From Clostridia bacterium (lineage in GTDB: Bacteria; Bacillota; Clostridia; Oscillospirales; Butyricicoccaceae): DNA of 6,600 nucleotides. The notes under the pieces were generated by a model. The model searched no databases. It saw nothing but the letters and a program-made list of their open reading frames with translations, and had not been told where the DNA came from. This document shows, piece after piece, positions 1 to 6,207 of this stretch. A program made the position numbers and the translations under genes. The stretch lies in NCBI GenBank assembly GCA_017556565.1, contig JAFYMQ010000206.1:1-6600 (forward strand), written 5' to 3'. Each line of letters starts with the position of its first letter. Position 1 is the stretch's first letter.

Positions 1-609
1 CTCTTTTGGTTGGAAAGCTTCAAGCTCGGCTATCTGCTTTTCGATAACGGCAAGACGCTTTTGCTTTTCGCTCTCGCTGAGTGACAGCGCTTTTATCCTG
101 CGGTTTTGCGCCAGCAGAGTTTCATACTTGCACAGATAACTGTCAAGCATGGGCTGCAGTTTTGCATATTCATCAAGATAATCAATATGCATATTTTCAT
201 CCAGCAGGTATAATCCGTCATGCTGACCATGAATATTAATCAGCTGTGTACCAAGCTGCCTGAGCATACTCAGTGATGCAGGCTGACCGTTGATATGGCA
301 TGCATTGTGGCCGGACAGATACATCTCACGCCTGAACACAAGTCCGTCCGATGTATCAACACCCATCTCGGCTGCAGCGCTTGACACGCTGTCGGGAATA
401 TTCTCAAACACCGCCGAAACAACCGCACTGTTAGCACCTGTGCGAATAAGCTCGCGACTGACTCTGCCTCCGCAGAGTGCATTGATAGAGTCTATGATTA
501 TGGATTTACCTGCGCCCGTCTCACCGGACAACACGCAAAAACCGTCCATAAACTCTATCTCGACTTTTTCAATTATTGCAACGTTTTCTATATACAAACG
601 TTTGAGCAT
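1..609 (-). CDS. recN: DNA repair protein RecN, N-terminal part (runs off the left edge)
   Basis: RecN is an SMC-like ATPase that acts early in double-strand break repair, gathering broken DNA ends in the cytoplasm. Only the first 203 codons are visible; the family is usually about 550-570 residues, so the coiled coil, Walker B and C-terminal lobe lie outside. Seen here: an ABC/SMC N-terminal fold beginning MLKRLYIENVAII, a Walker A motif GETGAGKS at residues 29-36, and the RecN signatures INGQPASL (106-113) and LINIHGQHD (123-131). From about residue 145 the chain becomes charged and helical (KQKRLAVIEKQIAELEAF), which looks like the start of the coiled coil. The ATG at 609-607 has AGGAAG six bases upstream. 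It follows argR by 12 nt, the usual Firmicutes order. No frameshift is seen in the visible part. Confidence 0.95.
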   Translation of the reverse strand, partial: MLKRLYIENVAIIEKVEIEFMDGFCVLSGETGAGKSIIIDSINALCGGRVSRELIRTGANSAVVSAVFENIPDSVSSAAAEMGVDTSDGLVFRREMYLSGHNACHINGQPASLSMLRQLGTQLINIHGQHDGLYLLDENMHIDYLDEYAKLQPMLDSYLCKYETLLAQNRRIKALSLSESEKQKRLAVIEKQIAELEAFQPKE

Positions 610-621
610 AACTGTCTTCCT

Positions 622-1074
622 TTATTTGAGCAGATCTCCCGCGGTTATGCAGAACTTTTCTGCTTCTTCATTGGTGTGCAGGATGATAAGAATAGTATCA
701 TCACCTGCGATAGTACCTACGATATCCTCCATCTCCATGGCATCCATAGCGGCTGCAGCGGCATTAGCCATACCTGTCAGAGTCTTGACTACTACAAGAT
801 TCTGTGCTCTGTCGATACGGATAACGCACTCTTTGAAGATGTTCTTCAGTCTGGACATATAGGTTGCGCTGCCGTGCTTGTTGGGGGGTGCATACTTGTA
901 TCCGTTGTCCATTGTAGAAACTTTTACAAGCTTGAGCTCCTTGATGTCTCTGGAGATTGTAGCCTGGGTTGCAGGGAAACCTGCCTTGCATACCAGTGCC
1001 GAAAGCTCTTCCTGAGTCTTGATTTCGTTTTCGCTTATGATTCGCAGAATTGCTGCCTGTCTTTGAAACTTCAC
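622..1074 (-). CDS. argR: Arginine repressor ArgR (AhrC family)
   Basis: ArgR is a hexameric, arginine-binding transcription factor that represses arginine biosynthesis and, in Bacilli, activates catabolism, by binding ARG boxes. The 150-residue product is full length. Residues 1-70 form the winged helix-turn-helix; the recognition segment QATISRDIKEL (37-47) is textbook. Residues 80-150 form the hexamerisation and arginine-binding domain, with DIVGTIAGDDTILII (117-131) carrying the Asp pair that contacts arginine. The usual proline in the 'T-x-P-G-x-A' segment is Thr here (TLTGMANA, 98-105). The start is GTG (1074-1072): no in-frame ATG lies nearby, the N-terminus matches the family, and AAAGGAGAG (1091-1083) is upstream. 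One base separates it from the nadK stop, so coupling with nadK is likely. It may regulate its own operon (see the ARG-box-like site at 3855-3868). Confidence 0.97.
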   Translation of the reverse strand: MKFQRQAAILRIISENEIKTQEELSALVCKAGFPATQATISRDIKELKLVKVSTMDNGYKYAPPNKHGSATYMSRLKNIFKECVIRIDRAQNLVVVKTLTGMANAAAAAMDAMEMEDIVGTIAGDDTILIILHTNEEAEKFCITAGDLLK

Positions 1075-1075
1075 T

Positions 1076-1942
1076 TTATGAACTCTCCTTTGAAAGTTTT
1101 TTTCTGATAACCTCGTAGAAACCGGGGTCTTTGATGCGTATTAAATCAAGGCTGAGATCGGATTTTTTGATCCTGATCTTGTCCCCTACCGAAAGCTGAA
1201 CAGGTGCCGATCCGTCCGCAAGAATAAATGCTGCGTTGGAACCGGGATTGATCTTGACTTCTATATCATGCTCGGCAGGAAGAACAAAGGATTTGATATT
1301 GATCGAGTGAGGACAGATGGGTGTAACCGCCATACACGAGCAGGAAGGCTCAAGTATAGGTCCGCCCGCTGACAGAGAGTATGCGGTAGATCCGGTGGGT
1401 GTACATACTATAACACCGTCACCCTTGAATGCAATGGTCTTTTTTCCGTTGGCTTTTACGCATATATCTATCATCTTGGACAATGTGCCTTTGATGACCG
1501 ATGCATCGTTGAGTGCCGTGCCGTGGAATATCAGCTCACCGTCGGCAGACTCAACAGATATATCAAGCATCATTCTGTGGTCATAGTGAAAATCTCCGCT
1601 GTGCAGAGCTTTCATCAGACCGATCTCGCTGACCTCCAGCTCGGGGATAAAGCCTAATGTGCCTTTGTTGATGCCCAAGACCGGCTTGCCGGCCAGAGAT
1701 GCAGGCACCGCAATACGGAGGATAGTACCGTCACCGCCTATGACCAATGCACACTGACACTGTCTAAGCGCATCGTCAAAAGAAAGCAGCTCGACACCGC
1801 TGAGATCGTCGGGAAGACACTCCCCGTCACGATCCATAAAGACCTCAAACCCGAGGTCAAAAAGCTGAGGGAGTATCTCGGCTACTACCTCTTTCATACC
1901 GTCTTTGGTTGGATTGGGATGAACGAAAAGCTTTTTCATCAT
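1076..1942 (-). CDS. nadK: NAD kinase (ATP/poly-P dependent, NadK)
   Basis: NadK phosphorylates NAD to NADP in the cytoplasm and is the only route to NADP in most bacteria. The 288-residue product is of normal length. Seen: the GGDGT motif at residues 69-73, which carries the catalytic Asp; the NE/D motif as LND (144-146), the D variant; the glycine/threonine-rich core TPTGSTAYSLSAGGPI (181-196); and TPICPHS (207-213), the usual end of the NAD-binding domain. The first ATG (1942-1940) overlaps the dxs TGA as ATGA. A second ATG follows at once (1939-1937). The ribosome site GGAGG at 1951-1947 is four bases from the first and seven from the second, so the second start (287 residues) is at least as likely. 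The protein ends one base before argR, so it sits inside the dxs-nadK-argR-recN unit. Confidence 0.97.
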   Translation of the reverse strand: MMKKLFVHPNPTKDGMKEVVAEILPQLFDLGFEVFMDRDGECLPDDLSGVELLSFDDALRQCQCALVIGGDGTILRIAVPASLAGKPVLGINKGTLGFIPELEVSEIGLMKALHSGDFHYDHRMMLDISVESADGELIFHGTALNDASVIKGTLSKMIDICVKANGKKTIAFKGDGVIVCTPTGSTAYSLSAGGPILEPSCSCMAVTPICPHSINIKSFVLPAEHDIEVKINPGSNAAFILADGSAPVQLSVGDKIRIKKSDLSLDLIRIKDPGFYEVIRKKLSKESS

Positions 1943-3810
1943 ATCCCCTCCCTGTTCTTATTGTTGATAGCTGACATGACCGAACTGTATACACTCTGTG
2001 CATCCAGTCCGTGGAGTCGGTAGTTTTGCGGTGTTGTGCCTACTTCGCTGAAACTCTCTTGGAAGTTAAGCAGCATAACATCGGCACCATTGCCTGCAAG
2101 CTCGGATGCAATATACTCACCCAGACATCCTGCGCGTACGCAATCTTCAAGCACAACGACTCTGCCGGTTTTTGCAGCCGATGTGAGAACAGTCTGCATG
2201 TCAAACTTGTCCAGTCTGTTTATCTTGATAACTTCGGCCTCTGTTCCTGCATCCAATAGCATATCGGCGGCTTTAAGCGCCTCGTTGATCATTATGCCAT
2301 AGGAGATCAACGTTACGTCTTTGCCCTGTCTGATGCAAGCTGCGGAGAGATCAAAGGTATCGTCTGCAAACTCACCCTCGACACCCTTGGGATATTTTAT
2401 GGAAACGGGGCAAGAATGTTCAAATACGGCTTTTTCAAGAGCTTTTTTAAGTTCTGCATAAGATGTGGGCGCGTATATCACCATACCCGGTATGCTCCTG
2501 AGAAAAGCAGTATCAAACAGTCCGTGATGTGTAGGGCCGTCTGCACCGACCGAGCCCGAGTGATCAACACCGAATACAACGTGCTCACTATTTAGCGCTG
2601 CATCGTGAAGCAGCTGGTCGTATCCCCTCTGCAGGAATGTAGAGTATACCGCAAACACGGGGATCATGCCGACCTTTGCCATACCTGCACACATGGTGAC
2701 TCCATGACCCTCAGCTATGCCAACGTCAAAAAATCTGTCAGGAAAAACGCTCTTGTATTCGCTGAGACCTGTACCCATATCCATTGCCGCGGTCACGGCA
2801 CATATCCGACTGTCGCGACGCGACAGCTCTATCATATTGTCGCCAAACACTTTTGCAAAAGACTGTCCCGACTTTGATGCAGTACCAACAGAAGAGTCAA
2901 ATGCGGAAACTCCGTGATAAAAATCAGGTGCTTCTTCAGAGTAAGAATAACCTTTGCCCTTGACCGTCTTGAGATGGATAACAACCGGTCTGTTAAGCTT
3001 TTTTGCCTGCTCCAAAAGAGGCAGGATACTCTCGATATCGTTGCCGTCCGCAGGGCCGAGATAATCAAATCCCAATACGCTGAATATATTCTCAGGCAGG
3101 ACTTTGTGCTTGAAATCACTCTTGAAGTTGGATATAGCCGCAATAGCCTTTTTACCTGCTCTGCCGAACTTTCTGAGAAAAGCCTGGGTACTGTATTTGA
3201 GCGAAAAATACTTGGGTTTTAAGCGGATTTTGGACAGCCAAAGTGCTAATCCGCCGACGCTCTTGCTGATCGACATATCATTGTCATTGAGTATAACAAC
3301 CAGCGGCAAGCCTGATCTGCCCGCATCGTTGAGCGCCTCGTATGCCATGCCGCCCGTCAACGCGCCGTCACCGATAACGCATACAGAAGATGCTTTTTTG
3401 GAGAGAAGTTTATCTCCCCTTGCCATACCGAGAACTGCAGAAATGGAATTGGACGCATGACCTGATACAAAGCAGTCATGCTCGCTCTCAGACGGCTTGA
3501 GAAATCCCGATATTCCGTCAAGCTGACGCAGAGTATCAAAACGCTCTCTGCGGCCTGTAAGTATCTTGTGAACATAACACTGATGACCCACATCAAACAT
3601 AATGTGATCATCGGGTGAATCAAAAACATAATGGAGCGCCACAGAAAGCTCGACTATTCCAAGATTGGATGCGAGATGCCCGCCGGTTTTTGATACCTTT
3701 TCTATGAGAAAAGCGCGTATCTCCTCACAAAGTTGAGGCAACTGTTCACGAGGCACATTTTTTAGATCCTGTGGACAATCTATATTAGACAAAATCGTAT
3801 ATTCTGACAT
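1939..3810 (-). CDS. dxs: 1-deoxy-D-xylulose-5-phosphate synthase (Dxs)
   Basis: Dxs joins pyruvate and glyceraldehyde 3-phosphate, using thiamine diphosphate, to make DXP, the entry step of the MEP isoprenoid pathway. The product is 623 residues, normal for the family. Seen: GGHLASNLGIVEL (43-55) with the active-site His45; FDVGHQCYVHKILTGR (72-87); the thiamine diphosphate site GDGALTGG (147-154) with LNDNDMSIS (174-182); His299 in YHGV; catalytic Glu367 in DVGIAEGH; and STFLQRGYDQ (390-399). The reading frame extends to an ATG at 3831, but the start at 3810 is chosen: AGAGG (3822-3818) is seven bases upstream and MSEYTILSNIDCPQDLK aligns with the family N-terminus, while the upper ATG has no ribosome site. 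Odd residues: DGN for DGH (257), IAEGHGVT for IAEQHAVT, DHSG for DRAG (His417), and YPKG for YPRG (Lys475). It has its own likely promoter. Confidence 0.96.
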   Translation of the reverse strand: MSEYTILSNIDCPQDLKNVPREQLPQLCEEIRAFLIEKVSKTGGHLASNLGIVELSVALHYVFDSPDDHIMFDVGHQCYVHKILTGRRERFDTLRQLDGISGFLKPSESEHDCFVSGHASNSISAVLGMARGDKLLSKKASSVCVIGDGALTGGMAYEALNDAGRSGLPLVVILNDNDMSISKSVGGLALWLSKIRLKPKYFSLKYSTQAFLRKFGRAGKKAIAAISNFKSDFKHKVLPENIFSVLGFDYLGPADGNDIESILPLLEQAKKLNRPVVIHLKTVKGKGYSYSEEAPDFYHGVSAFDSSVGTASKSGQSFAKVFGDNMIELSRRDSRICAVTAAMDMGTGLSEYKSVFPDRFFDVGIAEGHGVTMCAGMAKVGMIPVFAVYSTFLQRGYDQLLHDAALNSEHVVFGVDHSGSVGADGPTHHGLFDTAFLRSIPGMVIYAPTSYAELKKALEKAVFEHSCPVSIKYPKGVEGEFADDTFDLSAACIRQGKDVTLISYGIMINEALKAADMLLDAGTEAEVIKINRLDKFDMQTVLTSAAKTGRVVVLEDCVRAGCLGEYIASELAGNGADVMLLNFQESFSEVGTTPQNYRLHGLDAQSVYSSVMSAINNKNREGI

Positions 3811-3822
3811 CAAATTACCTCT
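3811..3822 (-). promoter_or_regulatory. Ribosome binding site that fixes the dxs start
   Basis: On the minus strand AGAGGTAATTTG precedes the ATG at 3810. The AGAGG core is seven bases from the start. No comparable site precedes the in-frame ATG at 3831, so the shorter Dxs is preferred. Confidence 0.8.
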
Positions 3823-3840
3823 GATAACCATAATACATAT

Positions 3841-3869
3841 ATGTTACCATATGCTGAATAATATTTCAA
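3841..3869 (-). promoter_or_regulatory. Candidate sigma-A-type promoter for dxs-nadK-argR-recN
   Basis: On the minus strand, TTGAAA (3869-3864; one mismatch to TTGACA) and TAACAT (3846-3841; four of six matches to TATAAT) are separated by exactly 17 bases. Transcription would begin near 3834, giving a leader of about 24 nt that contains the dxs ribosome site. The -35 begins at the last base of the hairpin that follows ispA, so terminator and promoter abut. The spacing and -35 are good and the -10 is moderate. The region is AT-rich, so other -10 choices such as TATTAT slightly downstream cannot be excluded. Confidence 0.55.
3855..3868. promoter_or_regulatory. ARG-box-like operator (candidate ArgR/AhrC site)
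   Basis: The plus strand reads TGAATAATATTTCA. The ARG-box core is TGAAT-WWWW-ATTCA, and 13 of 14 positions match, the one difference being T for A at the start of the second half. On the plus strand the following AAG also fits the B. subtilis AhrC operator consensus as I recall it. The site overlaps the -35 and spacer of the candidate dxs promoter, so bound ArgR would block RNA polymerase. argR is the third gene of the operon. The sequence match is seen; the regulation is inferred, and AT-rich DNA makes partial matches commoner. Confidence 0.45.
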
Positions 3870-3898
3870 GGCGTTGAATAAGATTTTATTCAACGCCT
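3869..3898 (-). terminator. Hairpin after ispA, probable weak or bidirectional terminator
   Basis: A perfect 13-bp inverted repeat: arms 3869-3881 (AGGCGTTGAATAA) and 3886-3898 with a 4-base loop. It begins 8 nt after the ispA stop codon on the minus strand, where a terminator would be expected. The minus-strand tail (TTGAAATATTATTC) is only partly U-rich, so termination could be leaky and allow read-through into dxs. On the plus strand the tail TGTATATTTTTATATAA is more U-rich, so the element could also stop transcription from the other direction. The AT-rich upper stem contains TGAAT and ATTCA half-sites. Confidence 0.5.
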
Positions 3899-3906
3899 GT
3901 ATATTT

Positions 3907-4779
3907 TTATATAATTCTTCCTGCCAGCCAGCATGTAAGCTGCCTGATAAAATCGCTGTTATTAAAGCTATCGCACTCAAAGAGCGCTGCATCGGTCAGT
4001 TCGTTGATTCTGCGCTCACATTCTGTCTGACCAAGCTCGGTATAGAAGGTTGTTTTGCTCAGTTTACTGTCGCTGCCGATCTTTTTGCCAAGCAGCTTCT
4101 CATCACCGATGGCATCAAGAAGATCATCCCGTATCTGGAATGCCAGCCCGACATTTTCGGCATACCTTTCGCTGCGAGATATCAGCTGCTCATCACCGCC
4201 CGCAAAAATGCAGCCTCCCACACAAGCAGCCTTGATAAGTGCACCGGTCTTCATTGCAACCATTTTGTGCAGTTCGTCAAGATCGCTGAGGCAGCCGTTT
4301 TTGCACACGTCAATGGTCTGACCGCCGATCATACCGAGAACACCGCTCATTTTGGACACATATGCGGCTGTTTTCATCCCATTGGGATCAGCGGAGCTTG
4401 TCATGATCTCAAAAGCAAGATTAAGCAGTCCATCTCCCGCAAGCAGCGCGGTAGCGTAGTCGAATGCTTTGTGGCAGGAGGGTTTGCCTCTGCGCATATC
4501 ATCGTCGTCCATACAGGGCAAATCATCATGGATCAGCGAATAGGTGTGTATCATCTCAAGAGCGCAAGCCATCCTAAGCGCCTCTTCCCTGTCTGTACCG
4601 CCTGCCAGACGATAAAACTCCATGAACAGTATGGGACGCAGCCTTTTTCCACCAGCCTCAAGACTGTATCTCATAGCATCAAGGACACGCTGCTGTCCAC
4701 CCTTGATATCAGGAACAAGACTGTATAATCTGCTCTCTATCTCAGATGCTCTTTTTTTGAGCTCTGTTTCTATGTTCAT
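3907..4779 (-). CDS. ispA: Farnesyl diphosphate synthase (type II bacterial polyprenyl synthetase)
   Basis: IspA condenses dimethylallyl diphosphate with two isopentenyl diphosphates to give farnesyl diphosphate, the primer for undecaprenyl phosphate and other isoprenoids. The 290-residue product is full length. Seen: GGKRLRP (43-49), which binds isopentenyl diphosphate; the first aspartate-rich motif DDLPCMDDDD (85-94) with the two-residue insertion typical of bacterial enzymes; GGQTID (152-157); KTGALI (177-182); and the second aspartate motif FQIRDDLLD (214-222). Tyr80, five residues before the first Asp, is the aromatic position that in bacterial FPP synthases limits the product to C15, arguing against a geranylgeranyl synthase. 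The start overlaps the xseB stop as ATGA. Its own ribosome site is weak (GGTGA), so it probably relies on coupling with xseB. A hairpin follows the stop. Confidence 0.95.
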   Translation of the reverse strand: MNIETELKKRASEIESRLYSLVPDIKGGQQRVLDAMRYSLEAGGKRLRPILFMEFYRLAGGTDREEALRMACALEMIHTYSLIHDDLPCMDDDDMRRGKPSCHKAFDYATALLAGDGLLNLAFEIMTSSADPNGMKTAAYVSKMSGVLGMIGGQTIDVCKNGCLSDLDELHKMVAMKTGALIKAACVGGCIFAGGDEQLISRSERYAENVGLAFQIRDDLLDAIGDEKLLGKKIGSDSKLSKTTFYTELGQTECERRINELTDAALFECDSFNNSDFIRQLTCWLAGRII

Positions 4780-5009
4780 ATATTGTCACCGTCAAAAGCG
4801 GTCTGCTGAGGGCCGTCTTCGCCCTTTACCAGCATGGTGACCTTCTGCTCGGCATTGTCCAGAGCATTGGAGCACTGCTTGATCAGCTCGGCACCTTCCT
4901 GAAACAGCGCAAGGCTCTTGTCAAGAGCCACATCACCCTTTTCAAGTGCGTAGACGATCTCTTCTATTCTTTTCATCGCAGTTTCAAAAACAAATGCATT
5001 ATTTTCCAT
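4776..5009 (-). CDS. xseB: Exodeoxyribonuclease VII small subunit
   Basis: XseB is the small helical subunit of exonuclease VII; several copies bind each XseA. The enzyme degrades single-stranded DNA from both ends into acid-soluble oligonucleotides and works in repair and mismatch-linked excision. The 77-residue product is normal in length. Seen: the family pattern FETAMKRIEEIVYALEKGD (8-26), then LDKSLALFQEGAELIKQC (29-46), two amphipathic helices joined by a short turn, followed by a polar tail. The ATG at 5009-5007 has AAGGAG eight bases upstream. It begins 11 nt before the xseA stop, so its ribosome site lies inside the last xseA codons, a sign of co-translation that would keep the two subunits in proportion. 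It overlaps ispA by 4 nt. Confidence 0.95.
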   Translation of the reverse strand: MENNAFVFETAMKRIEEIVYALEKGDVALDKSLALFQEGAELIKQCSNALDNAEQKVTMLVKGEDGPQQTAFDGDNI

Positions 5010-6207
5010 CGTTTTTTCTCCTTTTCTCTTTTACAAGACATTTGAGTGTTCCGTCAGCCATGGTGATATCTACATCTTCACCTATCTCAATATTATCTAC
5101 CGATCTGAGCACCCTGCCGTTTTCGGTAACCATCGAGTAGCCTCTGCCGATAACCTTGAGGGGGCTGATAGCATCCAATGTTGCGGCTGCTTTTACAAAG
5201 CTCTGTTTTTTGCGTGCAATAATCGACTGCAGGGATTTTTCCATCCTCTGCTCCAGCATGGCAAGATACATCCGTCTGTCCGAAACGTACTGTTCGGGCG
5301 AAGACATCGTTTTCTTGCCCGAAAGATGAATAAGCTTTTGCCGTCTGCGGTCTATTGCACTCTTCTCTGCGTGAAGCATCCTGCTCCACATACCCGATAT
5401 AAGCGCTCTTAACTCTGTCGAGTCATAGACGGCAATCTCCGCACCGTTAGAGGGAGTAGCCGCTCTCACGTCAGCAACGTAGTCGGCGATCGTGATATCG
5501 GGCTCATGTCCGACAGCCGATATTATTGGTATATCCGAGCGGTAACTGGCGCGGGCAAGGACCTCTTCGTTGAATGCCCACAGATCCTCTATAGATCCGC
5601 CGCCTCTGCCGCAAATAATAACGTCGGCAAGATTGTACTCATTAAGGTAATCCAGCATAGCGGCAATATCCTCTGCTGCACCCACGCCCTGAACCTTGAC
5701 AGGACAAACAAGGACGCTGCTCATAGGAAAACGGCTGTTAAGTATGCGGATCATATCTCGCACAGCAGCGCCCGTTGCAGAGGTTACGAGCGCGACCGTT
5801 TTGGGGAACTTGGGCAGAGGTTTTTTGTGCCCCTTGTCAAACAGTCCCTCGGCATAGAGTTTTTGTTTGAGCTGCTCAAACGCGGCATACAAAGCACCTA
5901 TGCCCTCAGGCTGCATATCAGATGCATAAATCTGGTACTGTCCGCTCTTGGGAAAAGAACTGACTTTGCCGTAAAGTACGACTTTCATACCGTTTTGAGG
6001 GACAAACCTGATTTTTGATGCATGACCTTTGAACATAACCGCGGCTATTACCGCGCCGTCATCTTTAAGTGAAAAATAATGATGTCCGGATGAATGTATC
6101 TTGTAGTTGGAAAGCTCGCCGCGAACCAATACGGACGATAAGTTCTGGTTATTGTCCAGCAGGGATTTTATGTAGTTGGAAAGTTCGGTTACCGTTACGG
6201 CATTCAT
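4999..6207 (-). CDS. xseA: Exodeoxyribonuclease VII large subunit
   Basis: XseA is the catalytic subunit of exonuclease VII. The 402-residue product is of normal length. Seen: an N-terminal OB-fold, about 1-100, with VRGELSNYK (28-36) and GHHYFSLKDD (41-50); the catalytic domain with VALVTSATGAAVRD (138-151) and PVKVQG (169-174); the signature GRGGGSIEDLWAFNEE (200-215); ISAVGHEPD (229-237) and ADYVADVRAATPS (241-253); a long helical region, about 260-345; and the C-terminal LDAISPLKVIGRGYS (344-358). The frame is open up to a GTG at 6231, but the ATG at 6207 is chosen: GGAGGG (6219-6214) is six bases upstream, the N-terminus then matches the family, and it overlaps the upstream stop as ATGA. 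The family's 'RAPTPSAAAE' reads RAATPSNGAE here. It is followed by xseB with an 11-nt overlap. Confidence 0.98.
   Translation of the reverse strand: MNAVTVTELSNYIKSLLDNNQNLSSVLVRGELSNYKIHSSGHHYFSLKDDGAVIAAVMFKGHASKIRFVPQNGMKVVLYGKVSSFPKSGQYQIYASDMQPEGIGALYAAFEQLKQKLYAEGLFDKGHKKPLPKFPKTVALVTSATGAAVRDMIRILNSRFPMSSVLVCPVKVQGVGAAEDIAAMLDYLNEYNLADVIICGRGGGSIEDLWAFNEEVLARASYRSDIPIISAVGHEPDITIADYVADVRAATPSNGAEIAVYDSTELRALISGMWSRMLHAEKSAIDRRRQKLIHLSGKKTMSSPEQYVSDRRMYLAMLEQRMEKSLQSIIARKKQSFVKAAATLDAISPLKVIGRGYSMVTENGRVLRSVDNIEIGEDVDITMADGTLKCLVKEKRRKNDGK

Noticed and set aside
290..862. A 190-codon open frame on the plus strand across recN and argR
   Set aside because: It is antisense to two conserved genes and spans their junction, the product is a low-complexity Ser/Ile/Ala-rich string, and there is no promoter or ribosome site in front of it.
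3811..3831. Longer Dxs start at 3831 (adds MVIRGNL)
   Set aside because: No ribosome site precedes it, while a good one (AGAGG, seven bases) precedes the ATG at 3810, where the family N-terminus begins.
3811..3906. Riboswitch or small RNA in the ispA-dxs gap, for example a thiamine riboswitch, since Dxs uses thiamine diphosphate
   Set aside because: The gap is only 96 nt and the predicted dxs leader about 24 nt, far too short for a known riboswitch; apart from the simple hairpin I see no conserved core.
3874..4728. A 284-codon open frame on the plus strand opposite ispA
   Set aside because: It lies wholly antisense to a clearly conserved farnesyl diphosphate synthase, begins inside the hairpin, has no ribosome site that I can see, and its translation is rich in Cys, His and Ile runs without any recognisable domain. 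It is a mirror of ispA codon bias.
5506..6018. A 170-codon open frame on the plus strand opposite xseA
   Set aside because: It is antisense to the most conserved part of xseA and has no recognisable motif; its openness follows from the xseA codons.
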